From assembly GCF_014650075.1 (NCBI RefSeq), contig NZ_BMUG01000004.1, positions 372,001-436,000 on the forward strand: a stretch of DNA of 64,000 nt, in the 5' to 3' direction. Below the pieces are notes generated by a model. That model was not told where the DNA came from and did not search any database. It saw only the letters and a program-made list of their open reading frames with translations. A program made the translations under genes and the position numbers. Source of the stretch: Streptomyces microflavus. Lineage in GTDB: Bacteria > Actinomycetota > Actinomycetes > Streptomycetales > Streptomycetaceae. The stretch's first letter is position 1, and the number at the start of each line of letters is the position of its first letter. Of the stretch, positions 50,440 to 59,207 are shown one piece after another.

Positions 50440-52548
50440 TTGACCACGGACATGTCACGGCGGCGGCTCTTCGCCCTCGGCGGGGGCGCGCTGGGCGCCG
50501 CTGCGGCCGGATCGTTCCTGCCGCCGTCGCTCCAGGCAGCCATCGCCGCGCAGCCCGCCCACGCGGGGTCCGGAGGCGGAGGGCTGAGGTCCATCAAGCA
50601 TGTGGTGGTCCTCATGCAGGAGAACCGTTCCTTCGACCACTACTTCGGCGCCCTGCGCGGTGTACGAGGCTTCGGCGACCGCAACGCCATCGAGCTGCCC
50701 ACCGGCGGGACCGTCTTCGAGCAGCCCGGCGCGTCCGGCGCCACCGTCCTGCCCTTCCTCGTGCGCGGGGCCGCCGAGGAGCAGAAGAAGGACCTCCAGT
50801 ACATCGGCGCCCTCGACCACTCCTGGAACGGCGGCGCGAAGGCCTGGGGCGGCGGCTGGATGAACGGCTGGATCAGCGCGAAGACCGCGGCGACCATGGC
50901 GTACTACGACCGCCGTGACATCCCGCTCCACTACGAGCTGGCCGACACCTTCACCGTCTGCGACGCCTACCACTCCTCGATCCACACCTCCACCAGCCCC
51001 AACCGCAACCACCTGTGGAGCGGGAAGACCGGCTTCGAGCCGAACGGGAAGCGGGCCGTCGGCAACGACGCGTACAGCGAGGGCAGCCACCCCGGCTACG
51101 ACTGGTCCACCTACGCCGAGCGGCTGGAGAAGGCCGGGCGGAGCTGGCGGACGTACACCGAGTGGGAGAACTTCACCGACAACCAGATCGAGTTCTACGC
51201 CACCTTCAAGGCCATCGCCCGCAAGGCGCTCGCCCGCACAGGCGGCCACATGTACATGGAGGCGTTCTACGCCAAGGTCCGGAGCGCCTCCGCGGGGGAG
51301 CGGGAGCGGCTGCTCGGGCTGCTGGAGGAGGGCGTCGCCACCCTCACCCGGCACGAGCGCAGCCTGTTCGAGCGGGGGCTGCGCCGGGTCCCCACGGGCA
51401 CGCTGGCGGATGAGTTCGCCAAGGACGTGGCGGCCGGGACGCTGCCGGAGGTCTCCTACCTGGTCCCCTCGGCGATCGACTCCGAGCACCCGAGCGTCTC
51501 CTCGCCGGTGCACAGCGCCACCATCGTCTACAAGATCCTGGACGCGCTGGGCCGGAACCCGGACGTCTGGCGCCACACCGCCGTGCTGATCAACTACGAC
51601 GAGAACGACGGCTTCTTCGACCACGTACCGCCGCCCGTCGCGCCCCCCGAGGTGACCGACGAGCAGTGGGAGGGCCGCCCGACCGGCCTCGGGATCCGGG
51701 TGCCGCTGCTCGTCGTCTCGCCGTGGACCGTCGGCGGCTACGTCTGCTCCGAGGTCTTCGACCACACCTCGGTCATCCGCTTCCTGGAGCGCTGGACCGG
51801 CGTGAAGGAGCCCAACATCAGCGACTGGCGGCGCCGCGTCACCGGCGACCTCACCTCCGCCTTCGACTTCACCCGGCCCCGGCGGCAGCCCGTCGTGCAG
51901 CGGCCGGGGACGATCCCGCCGCTCAGCGGCCGCTGGCAGCCCAAACCCCCGGCCGTCCAGCACCTCCCCGAGCAGGAGCCCGGCGCACGCCCGGCGCGCC
52001 CGCTGCCGTACCAGCCGGACGCCGAGGTCAGGAGGGCGCACGGCGGCCTGCGCGTGGAGCTCGGCAACAGCGGCCGGTCCTCGGCGCACTTCACGCTCTA
52101 CCCGTACGCCGGTGAGTTCGCGGCCCCACAGCACAAGGACGTCCGGTCCTCGGCGCACTGGACCGTACCGCTGACGGGGGAGACGTACCGGTTCACGGTC
52201 ACCGGGCCGAACGGCTTCCGGCGCGAGTTCGCCGGGCCGGCCGAGGGGAGCGCCGAGGTCACCACCCGGATCGACACCCGTGACCGCGATGTCCACCTCA
52301 CCCTGCGCAACACCGGCCGCCGGAACCTGACCTTCCTGGTACGGCCGCTCGGCTATGTCGACGAGGACGACCTGCGGGACTGGACCCGCCGGGTCACGGT
52401 CAAGCCGGGCCGCAGCCGTACGGTCGTGCACTCGGCGGCCGACGCCCACGGCTGGTACGACCTCGCCGTCACGGCCGAAGGGGAGGACACCTTCCGGCGG
52501 CGGCTCATGGGGCACATCGAGAACGGCCGCGCGAGCGTCTCCGGCTGA
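50440..52548 (+). CDS. Tat-exported phospholipase C (phosphocholine-specific type)
   Basis: The protein has 702 residues. The N-terminal Tat signal has SRRRLFALGGG. The phosphoesterase domain (PF04185 type) begins IKHVVVLMQENRSFDHYFG and includes NENDGFFDHVPPP-like metal-site residues (here YDENDGFFDHVPPP). Two C-terminal DUF756 beta domains end the protein. It cleaves the head group of phospholipids outside the cell. TTG at 50440 has GGGAGG 6 nt upstream; the ATG at 50452 is too far from it. Confidence 0.93.
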   Translation: MTTDMSRRRLFALGGGALGAAAAGSFLPPSLQAAIAAQPAHAGSGGGGLRSIKHVVVLMQENRSFDHYFGALRGVRGFGDRNAIELPTGGTVFEQPGASGATVLPFLVRGAAEEQKKDLQYIGALDHSWNGGAKAWGGGWMNGWISAKTAATMAYYDRRDIPLHYELADTFTVCDAYHSSIHTSTSPNRNHLWSGKTGFEPNGKRAVGNDAYSEGSHPGYDWSTYAERLEKAGRSWRTYTEWENFTDNQIEFYATFKAIARKALARTGGHMYMEAFYAKVRSASAGERERLLGLLEEGVATLTRHERSLFERGLRRVPTGTLADEFAKDVAAGTLPEVSYLVPSAIDSEHPSVSSPVHSATIVYKILDALGRNPDVWRHTAVLINYDENDGFFDHVPPPVAPPEVTDEQWEGRPTGLGIRVPLLVVSPWTVGGYVCSEVFDHTSVIRFLERWTGVKEPNISDWRRRVTGDLTSAFDFTRPRRQPVVQRPGTIPPLSGRWQPKPPAVQHLPEQEPGARPARPLPYQPDAEVRRAHGGLRVELGNSGRSSAHFTLYPYAGEFAAPQHKDVRSSAHWTVPLTGETYRFTVTGPNGFRREFAGPAEGSAEVTTRIDTRDRDVHLTLRNTGRRNLTFLVRPLGYVDEDDLRDWTRRVTVKPGRSRTVVHSAADAHGWYDLAVTAEGEDTFRRRLMGHIENGRASVSG

Positions 52549-52564
52549 CCGGAGCCGACGGTTC

Positions 52565-52606
52565 CAGGGCTTGATCCGTCCCCTGTAGGGAACAGATCAA
52601 GCCCTG
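52565..52606 (+). terminator. Hairpin terminator after the phospholipase gene
   Basis: A perfect 12-bp stem (52565-52576 against 52595-52606) has an inner TCCC/GGGA pair. It lies 17 nt past the phospholipase stop, and its right arm overlaps a spurious upstream GTG for the next gene. Confidence 0.8.
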
Positions 52607-52734
52607 TGACCATGGCCACGAAACGGACAAACGATCACGTTCTGCTGTCAGAGTGGCGGTCTCAGGTCAGAGATATTTACGGGCAGATCACGCTATCTGT
52701 GGGTAAATGTTCACGAACCCTCAGGGAGCGTCCG

Positions 52735-54975
52735 TTGGCCGCCATCGCCCGCTGGTGCATCAGGCACCGCCTGCTCGCCGTCCTCCTCTGGCTCGCCGCT
52801 CTCGGCGGTACAGCGGCCGCGGCGGGGTTCGCGGGTTCCGCGTACTCCAACGACTACGAGGTGCCCGGCACCGAGTCCGGCCGGGCCACCGAGCTCCTCT
52901 CGCGCGGCTTCACCGACCTCGGCGGCGACACCGACACCGTCGTCTGGCACACCACCGGCTCCACGGTCCGGGCCGCCGACGTCGAACAGACGATGACCCG
53001 CACCCTCCACGCGATCGACGCCCTGCCCGGTGTGGGAGCGGTCACCGGCCCGTACGGAGCCGAGGGCACCGGCCAGATCAGCGAGGACGGCCGCACCGCC
53101 TACGCCACGGTCACCTTCGACCGCCCCGCCGACGAGATCCCCGCCTCCCAGGCGCAGGCCCTCGTCGACACCGCGAAGGGAGCCGAGGCGGACGGGCTCC
53201 AGGTCGAACTGGGCGGCACCGCCATAGCCCTCACCGAAGCGCCCACCGCCCACATCGCCGAGGCCATCGGCGTGGTCGTCGCGGCCGTGGTCCTCTTCCT
53301 CGCCTTCGGCTCGCTCGCCGCCAGCCTGCTCCCCATCGCCACCGCCCTGGTCTCCGTCGGCACCGCCTACGCGGGCATCGTCCTGCTCGGCCATGTGATG
53401 ACCGTGGCGGACTTCGCCCCGATGCTCGGCATGCTCATCGGGCTCGGTGTCGGCATCGACTACGCCCTCTTCATCGTCACCCGGCACCGCAGAGGCCTCC
53501 GGCGCGGGATGTCGGTCGACGAAGCCGCCCAGAACGCGGTCGCCACCACCGGGCGCGCGGTCGTCTTCGCCGGGGCGACCGTCTGCATCGCCCTGCTCGG
53601 CATGCTGATCCTGCGGCTCAGCTTCCTCAACGGCGTCGCCATCGCCGCCTCGCTCACCGTCGTCCTCACCGTGGCCGCCTCCGTCACCCTGCTGCCCGCC
53701 CTGCTCTCCCGCATCGGGATGCGGGCGCTCAGCCGCCGCGAACGACGGCAGCTCGCCGAACACGGACCCCGGCCCGAGCTGCCCACCGGCTTCGCCGCCC
53801 GCTGGTCCGCCTTCGTGGAGCGCCACCCCAAGCTGCTCGGCGGGATCGCGGCCGTCGTCATGGTGGTCCTCGCCCTGCCCGCCCTCGGCCTCCACCTCGG
53901 CACCTCCGACCAGGGCAACAACCCGGCCACCGCCACCACCCGGCAGGCCTACGACCTGCTCGCCGACGGCTTCGGCCCCGGCGTCAACGGCCCCCTCACC
54001 ATCGCCGCCCAGCTCGACGGGGCGGACGACCGGCTCGCCCTGGACTCGCTGCCCGAGGCGCTGCGTACCACCGAAGGCGTCGCCTCGGTCGGCCCGGTCA
54101 CGTACAACAGCAGCGGCGACACCGCCTTCCTCACCGTCGTCCCCGACTCCGCGCCCCAGTCGCAGCAGACCAGCGAGCTGGTCGACCGGATCCGGGCGGA
54201 CGTCCTGCCGCCGGTCCAGGACAAGACCTCACTGGAGACGTACGTCGGCGGGGTGACGGCGAGCTACGACGACTTCGCCGAGATCATCGTCGGCAAACTG
54301 CCCCTCTTCGTCGGGGTCGTGATCGGCCTCGGCTGCCTGCTCCTCCTGCTCGCCTTCCGCTCCATCGGCATCCCGGTCAAGGCCGCCGTGATGAACGTGG
54401 CCGCCGTCGCTTCCTCCTTCGGAGTCGTCGTCGCCGTCTTCCAGTGGGGCTGGGGGAGTGAGCTGCTCGGCCTCGGCAGCGCCGGGCCCATCGAACCCTT
54501 CCTCCCCGTGATCATGGTCTCGGTCCTCTTCGGCCTCTCCATGGACTACCAGGTCTTCCTGGTCGGCCGGATGTACGAGGAGTGGCTGGAGACCGGCGAC
54601 AACCGGCGCTCGGTCCGGGTCGGCCTCGCCGAGACCAGCCGCGTGATCAACTCCGCCGCCGTGATCATGATCTCCGTCTTCCTCGCCTTCGTGCTCAGCG
54701 GCGACCGGGTGATCGCCATGTTCGGCATCGCGCTGGCCACCGCCGTCGCCCTGGACGCCTTCGTCCTGCGCACCCTGCTGGTGCCCGCCCTGATGCACAT
54801 GCTCGGCGGCGCGAACTGGTGGCTGCCCGGCTGGCTGGACCGCCGACTGCCCCGGATCAGCATCGAGCCGCCCGACTGCACGGTGGATCATGCGAAGATC
54901 CCGGGGGCGCGCGGCACGGAAGAGGATGCCGTGCCGGTCGAGAAGGAGCACGATGTTCGCCATATCCCTGGGTGA
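52735..54975 (+). CDS. MMPL/RND-family membrane transporter
   Basis: The protein has 746 residues. It has one N-terminal helix, an extracytoplasmic domain, five helices (with GVGIDYALFIVTRHRRG), then a repeat of the arrangement with FGLSMDYQVFLVGRMYEEW. The paired GxxxDY motifs are the proton-relay signature of MMPL exporters of lipids or drugs. I prefer TTG at 52735, after AGGGAG, which gives the familiar N-terminus AAIARWCIRHR; the preceding in-frame region starts inside a terminator and is A/T-rich. The last 23 nt overlap the GNAT gene. Confidence 0.9.
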   Translation: MAAIARWCIRHRLLAVLLWLAALGGTAAAAGFAGSAYSNDYEVPGTESGRATELLSRGFTDLGGDTDTVVWHTTGSTVRAADVEQTMTRTLHAIDALPGVGAVTGPYGAEGTGQISEDGRTAYATVTFDRPADEIPASQAQALVDTAKGAEADGLQVELGGTAIALTEAPTAHIAEAIGVVVAAVVLFLAFGSLAASLLPIATALVSVGTAYAGIVLLGHVMTVADFAPMLGMLIGLGVGIDYALFIVTRHRRGLRRGMSVDEAAQNAVATTGRAVVFAGATVCIALLGMLILRLSFLNGVAIAASLTVVLTVAASVTLLPALLSRIGMRALSRRERRQLAEHGPRPELPTGFAARWSAFVERHPKLLGGIAAVVMVVLALPALGLHLGTSDQGNNPATATTRQAYDLLADGFGPGVNGPLTIAAQLDGADDRLALDSLPEALRTTEGVASVGPVTYNSSGDTAFLTVVPDSAPQSQQTSELVDRIRADVLPPVQDKTSLETYVGGVTASYDDFAEIIVGKLPLFVGVVIGLGCLLLLLAFRSIGIPVKAAVMNVAAVASSFGVVVAVFQWGWGSELLGLGSAGPIEPFLPVIMVSVLFGLSMDYQVFLVGRMYEEWLETGDNRRSVRVGLAETSRVINSAAVIMISVFLAFVLSGDRVIAMFGIALATAVALDAFVLRTLLVPALMHMLGGANWWLPGWLDRRLPRISIEPPDCTVDHAKIPGARGTEEDAVPVEKEHDVRHIPG

Positions 54976-55510
54976 CGACAAGGCGGAGCTGCGCCCGCTG
55001 GAGGTCTGGCAGGCCGAGGAGTTCCTGACCCATATGGACCGGGCCAGGGAGCTGGTCGACCCGTGGATCCCGTTCGCCTCCTTCGCCACCGACCTGGACT
55101 CGGCGCGCGCCCTGCTCCAGCGGTACGCGGAGAAGCAGGCGGCGGACACCGGACGGCTCTACGGCATCTGGCTGGAGGGCACCCTCGTCGGCGGCGTCCT
55201 GTTCCGGATCTTCGACGCGGCTTCGGGCAACTGCGAGATCGGCGTCTGGCTGGAGCCCGCCGCCCAGGGCCGTGGTCTGATCACCCGGGCCGCCGAGCGC
55301 CTGATCGACTGGGCGGTGTACGAGCGCGGGATGCACCGCATCGAGTGGGACGCCTCCGCCGCCAACACCCGCTCCATCGCCGTCGCCCAGCGGCTCGGCA
55401 TGACCCGCGACGGGGTGCTCCGGCAGAACTACCTCTACCGGGGAGAGCGCCACGACTCGGAGATCTGGTCCGTCCTGGCCCCGGAATGGCGGGCCCGCAC
55501 CGGGCGCTGA
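54953..55510 (+). CDS. GNAT-family N-acetyltransferase (RimJ/RimL-like)
   Basis: The protein has 185 residues. The acetyl-CoA loop is in LEPAAQGRGLITRAAERL near residues 100-118, with NTRSIAVAQRLGM near 145 as the conserved C-terminal strand-helix. It probably acetylates a ribosomal protein N-terminus or a small molecule. AAGGAG precedes the ATG at 54953, inside the MMPL gene end. Confidence 0.88.
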   Translation: MFAISLGDDKAELRPLEVWQAEEFLTHMDRARELVDPWIPFASFATDLDSARALLQRYAEKQAADTGRLYGIWLEGTLVGGVLFRIFDAASGNCEIGVWLEPAAQGRGLITRAAERLIDWAVYERGMHRIEWDASAANTRSIAVAQRLGMTRDGVLRQNYLYRGERHDSEIWSVLAPEWRARTGR

Positions 55511-55545
55511 GCCCCGGCGTTAAGGGGGTTCTCATCCGGGACCCC

Positions 55546-55551
55546 TAGCGT
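55546..55551 (+). promoter_or_regulatory. -10 element of the acidic membrane protein gene
   Basis: TAGCGT ends 7 nt before the ATG at 55559 without a ribosome site, consistent with leaderless expression. Confidence 0.4.
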
Positions 55552-55558
55552 GCGGCAC

Positions 55559-56164
55559 ATGAACACCACCCCCTCCAAGACGACCGACCTCTCCAAGACG
55601 GCCTCGCCCGCCGACGACCCCGAGAAGAGCACCGCCGACGCCGCTACGGAGGACCCCGCCGCCACGCCGTCGACGGCTCCGGCGGACGGGACCCCTGTGG
55701 CCGCCGACGACTTCGAGGACGACGACCTGGAGCCGGACCCCTTCACCGAGGCGCGCCACGGCGTCGGCGCGGGCGCCACGGCCGTCGTCTCCGCCGCCCT
55801 GGGCATCGTCGCCCTGACCGGCGCCTGGTCCGGCCGGGTCGCCGCCGAGCGCGAGACCCTGATGGGCCAGATCCAGACCTCCGGCGGTGGCAGCCCGGCC
55901 CAGCAGATCGCGGAGATCTACGGGGACGCCTGGCACACCACCGCCCTGGTCAACGGCGTCTTCGCGCTGCTGGCCCTGCTCGTCGGCGTCTTCGTCCTGG
56001 TCCGCCCCGCCTTCGGCACCCCCGCTACGAGGCCGCAGCCCGCCTGGATCCGCGCGGTCGCGCTGGCCGGTGTCGCCCTGGGCACCCTCGGCGTGCTGAT
56101 CTCCGTGGGCATGTACTTCGACCTGTTCCTCTCGCTGCCCGTCGCGGGCACACCGGCGGGCTGA
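55559..56164 (+). CDS. Membrane protein with acidic N-terminus
   Basis: The protein has 201 residues. The first 65 are rich in Thr, Pro, Asp and Glu (likely disordered), followed by three hydrophobic helices near residues 75-95, 125-145 and 165-185. I do not recognise a family. ATG at 55559 is preferred to the GTG at 55550. A tandem 20-bp repeat follows the stop. Confidence 0.72.
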   Translation: MNTTPSKTTDLSKTASPADDPEKSTADAATEDPAATPSTAPADGTPVAADDFEDDDLEPDPFTEARHGVGAGATAVVSAALGIVALTGAWSGRVAAERETLMGQIQTSGGGSPAQQIAEIYGDAWHTTALVNGVFALLALLVGVFVLVRPAFGTPATRPQPAWIRAVALAGVALGTLGVLISVGMYFDLFLSLPVAGTPAG

Positions 56165-56180
56165 CCTCCTGGTCCCGGCC

Positions 56181-56220
56181 TCGGGCACCGCACGCCCGTG
56201 CCGGGCACCGCACGCCCACG
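56181..56220. repeat. 20-bp tandem repeat after a membrane protein gene
   Basis: Units 56181-56200 and 56201-56220 share 17 of 20 bases, with GGGCACCGCACGCCC identical. They lie in a 152-bp convergent intergenic region. Confidence 0.7.
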
Positions 56221-56316
56221 CCTGAGGCCCTCGCCCATCGCCCTCGCCTCTGCCGGGCCCCGTAACCCCAGGCCTCGGCGAAACGGCCGTCGGCACGATC
56301 CTCTTCGCGCGGGAGG

Positions 56317-56673
56317 CTATGACGGCTCGACGGGCGTGGGCCGCTCGGGCGGCGGCCCGGCGCCGCCGTCCCCATCTCCGTCGCCCCGGACGCCCCGGCC
56401 GCCCACCGGCTCCGTGACGACGCGGGTGCGGGGGGCGAGCACGGCGTCCTGCTCCAGCGGCGCGTTCCGCATGCGCTCGGCCGGTCCGCCCTCACCGTCC
56501 GGGGACGGCTCCGCCTCGGGCGCCCGGACGGTCACCTTGCCGGAGGTGAGGTCTATCGGGCCGCGGCCCGGATCGCCGGCGGCGACGTCCACCCGGCTCA
56601 GCTCCAGCCTCTTCTGCTCGTCGGCGCCGTGCTTGCGGCCGGGGGCGAAGAGCTCCTCGAAGAAATTGAACAC
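56317..56673 (-). CDS. Small DUF6191-like protein
   Basis: The protein has 118 residues. The conserved N-terminus MFNFFEELFAPGRKH is followed by KRLELSRVDV and GPIDLTSGKVTV; the rest is Gly/Pro/Asp-rich and low in complexity. It resembles a small actinobacterial family of unknown function. GTG at 56673 has GAGGGAG upstream. Confidence 0.72.
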   Translation of the reverse strand: MFNFFEELFAPGRKHGADEQKRLELSRVDVAAGDPGRGPIDLTSGKVTVRAPEAEPSPDGEGGPAERMRNAPLEQDAVLAPRTRVVTEPVGGRGVRGDGDGDGGAGPPPERPTPVEPS

Positions 56674-56723
56674 GGTCGTGCTCCCTCCGACATGCTGCGC
56701 GGGTGGTGCCTCGGGGTGTCCGC

Positions 56724-57932
56724 CTACCCCACTTCGACCAGCAGGATCCTGTCGTCCCCGGGGGTCGGCTCGCCCCGGCCGTCCGTGTTGCTGGTGACCA
56801 GCCAGAGCCGGTCGCCGCCCGCGCCCACCACGGTGCGCAGCCGGCCGTGCTTCTCATCCAGGAACGACTGGGGGTCGGCCAAAGGTTCCTTGCCGGAGTC
56901 GCCGGAGAGCGGGATGCGCCAGAGCCGCTCGCCGCGCAGCCCCGCCATCCAGATCGACCCCTCCGCGTACGCGATTCCGCTGGGCGAGGCCTCGGAGGTC
57001 TTCCACTGGGCGACCGGGTCGATGAACCCGTCCTCGCCCTCCTGCCCCTCCACCTCGGGCCACCCGTAGTTGCCGCCGGGCTCGATCAGGTTCAGTTCGT
57101 CCCAGGTGTTCTGGCCGAACTCGGCCGCCCACAGCCGCTTCTGCGCGTCCCAGGCGAGCCCCTGCACATTGCGGTGCCCGTACGAATACACCACCGAGTC
57201 CGCCTCCGGGTTGCCGTGCACCGGCTCCCCGTCCGGGGTCATCCGCAGGATCTTGCCCGCCAGCGACTCCTTGTCCTGCGCGAGCCCGGTGTCCCCGGTC
57301 TCGCCGGTGCCCGCGTAGAGCATCTTGTCGGGGCCGAACGCGATCCGGCCGCCGTTGTGGATGTTCCCCTTGGGGATGGAGCGCAGGATGGTGTCGGGCG
57401 CCCCCAGCTGCTGCCCCGCCGGACGGTTCTCGTCGTAACTCATCCGTACGATCCGGTTGTCGGACGCGGTGGTGAAGTAGGCGTACACCCATCCGTCCGC
57501 GGCGAACGTCGAGGGGACCGCGAGCCCCAGCAGACCGCCCTCGCCCGCCGGGGAGACCCCGGGCACCGAGCCCAGCAGCGTCTGCTTCCCGCTCTCGCCG
57601 TCGATCCGGTGGATCGTGCCCTCGTCACGCGAGGCGACCAGCAGATCACCGCCCGGCAGCGCGGTCAGCCCCCAGGGCGACTTCAGCCCCTCGGTCAGCG
57701 TCGAGACGACCGTCGCCGAACCCTTGGCGGGCGGCAGGTCGGCCGACGCGCTCGGCGAGGGGGAGCCGGAGCTCCGCGAGGCGGACGGCGAGGCGGCGCC
57801 CGTACCGGACGGGCCCTCCGCGCCGCCCGAGGAGCACGCGGCGGACAGGACCAGCGAGGCCGTCGCCAGCGCGGCCACCACCCCCCTGCGCACCGCGGGG
57901 GACTGAACTGACCCGAACACAGCACCGCGCAC
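56724..57932 (-). CDS. PQQ-type sugar dehydrogenase, lipoprotein
   Basis: The protein has 402 residues. A signal with a lipobox-like SAAC ends near residue 33, then a Ser/Gly/Pro linker. The six-bladed GDH/sorbosone dehydrogenase propeller follows: LKSPWGLTALPGGDLLVA, GEGGLLGLAVP, NIHNGGRIAFGPD, ETGDTGLAQ and GNYGWPEVEG. Members oxidise aldoses with PQQ, although many lack proven activity. It acts outside the cell. AAAGGA lies 9 nt before GTG 57932. A 14-bp tandem repeat sits 25 nt upstream. Confidence 0.88.
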   Translation of the reverse strand: MRGAVFGSVQSPAVRRGVVAALATASLVLSAACSSGGAEGPSGTGAASPSASRSSGSPSPSASADLPPAKGSATVVSTLTEGLKSPWGLTALPGGDLLVASRDEGTIHRIDGESGKQTLLGSVPGVSPAGEGGLLGLAVPSTFAADGWVYAYFTTASDNRIVRMSYDENRPAGQQLGAPDTILRSIPKGNIHNGGRIAFGPDKMLYAGTGETGDTGLAQDKESLAGKILRMTPDGEPVHGNPEADSVVYSYGHRNVQGLAWDAQKRLWAAEFGQNTWDELNLIEPGGNYGWPEVEGQEGEDGFIDPVAQWKTSEASPSGIAYAEGSIWMAGLRGERLWRIPLSGDSGKEPLADPQSFLDEKHGRLRTVVGAGGDRLWLVTSNTDGRGEPTPGDDRILLVEVG

Positions 57933-57956
57933 TGAACCGATCCTTTCGACGGCTGC

Positions 57957-57984
57957 CTGATCAGCACCACCTGATCAGCACTAC
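57957..57984. repeat. 14-bp direct repeats upstream of the sugar dehydrogenase gene
   Basis: CTGATCAGCACCAC at 57957-57970 is followed directly by CTGATCAGCACTAC at 57971-57984, and then a weak third copy. Each holds the palindrome TGATCA. The position, 25-52 nt before the gene start, suits an operator. Confidence 0.65.
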
Positions 57985-58087
57985 CTGTTCCTACACCGCG
58001 GCCCCGCCCGGAGTTCCCGGTGCGGACCATTGTCCTGCTATCTCCTACCCGGTGCGCGGCCCCGAGGACGTGCTGCCCGCCCCGCGC

Positions 58088-59080
58088 TCAGTCCCAGGAC
58101 CCCCGCGCCCGGGGCAGCCCGGCGATCTCCGCCAGATCGGCCTCGTCCAGCTCCACCTCGGCGGCCCGCGCGTTCTCCACCGCCCACCGCTCCTGCTTCG
58201 CCCCCGGCACCGCCACCACGTGCGGCCCCTGCCGCAGCACCCAGGCCAGCGCCACCTGGGCCACGCTCGCCCCGCGCCGCTCCGCGATCCGCCGCAGACC
58301 GGCCACCACCGGCTGGTTCGCCGCCATCATCTCGGCCGTGAACCGGGGGTGCCTGGCCCGCAGGTCCTCGGGCTCGAACCCCTGCCCCGGCTTCAGCGTC
58401 CCGGTCAGATAGCCGCTGCCCAGCGGCATCGCGGCCAGCACCCCGACGCCGCGCGCCGCACACCAGGGCAGCAGCTCCTCCAGCGCCTCCGGCGACCACA
58501 CCGACAGCTCCGCCTCGACGGCGCTGACCGGGAAGACCTGCTGCACCCGCTCCAACTGCCGGATCGTTCCCGCATGCGGCCCGGCACCCGACCGGCGCGG
58601 AGCGCGCGCCCCCACCGCGCACAGCCCCAGCGACCGCACCTTGCCCGCCGTCACCAGCTCCGCCATCGCACCCCAGGTCTCCTCCACCGGCACCTCGGGG
58701 TCCGCCCGGTGCAGTTGGTAGAGGTCGATCACATCGGTCTGGAGCCGCCGCAGGGAGGCATCGCAGGCCCGCCGTACGTATCCGGGGCGCCCGTTGGCGA
58801 CGATGTGCTGATCACCCACCAGGAGCCCGCACTTGGTGGAGAGGAACGCCTCGGAGCGGCGCCCCTTGAGCGCCCGCCCCACCAGCAGCTCATTGGTGAA
58901 CGGCCCGTACATGTCGGCGGTGTCGAGCAGCCGGACACCCGCATCGAGCGCCGCGTGCACCGTCCGCAACGAACGGTCACCGAGCTGCTGCGATGCGCTG
59001 TACCCCCAGCTCATCGGCATACAGCCCAGACCGACCGCGCCCACGGCGAGCCCCGACGCCCCGATAGTCCTGCGCTCCAA
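58088..59080 (-). CDS. Aldo/keto reductase
   Basis: The protein has 330 residues, an NADPH-dependent oxidoreductase of the AKR TIM-barrel family. The catalytic tetrad is visible: Asp53 and Tyr58 in LLDTADMYGP, Lys83 in LSTKCG, and His124 in YQLHRAD. The C-terminal cofactor segment VVAVPGAK is present. The TTG at 59080 has AAAGGGG nearby. It is divergent from the 2-hydroxyacid dehydrogenase. Confidence 0.92.
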   Translation of the reverse strand: MERRTIGASGLAVGAVGLGCMPMSWGYSASQQLGDRSLRTVHAALDAGVRLLDTADMYGPFTNELLVGRALKGRRSEAFLSTKCGLLVGDQHIVANGRPGYVRRACDASLRRLQTDVIDLYQLHRADPEVPVEETWGAMAELVTAGKVRSLGLCAVGARAPRRSGAGPHAGTIRQLERVQQVFPVSAVEAELSVWSPEALEELLPWCAARGVGVLAAMPLGSGYLTGTLKPGQGFEPEDLRARHPRFTAEMMAANQPVVAGLRRIAERRGASVAQVALAWVLRQGPHVVAVPGAKQERWAVENARAAEVELDEADLAEIAGLPRARGSWD

Positions 59081-59194
59081 CTCCCCGAACCCCTTTCGAT
59101 CCTGCGGTCACGGGGCCGTACCGCACCCCAAACTAACCTCTGGCCCGGCACGGTCTTCGATCAGCCGTCCTGGAGCACTCGCACACCCGTCGCA

Positions 59195-59200
59195 TAGCCT
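59195..59200 (+). promoter_or_regulatory. -10 element of the 2-hydroxyacid dehydrogenase gene
   Basis: TAGCCT ends 7 nt before the ATG at 59208 with no ribosome site between. Confidence 0.4.
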
Positions 59201-59207
59201 CCTGACC

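Noticed and set aside
52606..52734. N-terminal extension of the MMPL transporter from GTG 52606
   Set aside because: The GTG lies in the arm of a strong terminator, and the following sequence is A/T-rich and promoter-like. TTG 52735 has a ribosome site and gives the usual N-terminus.
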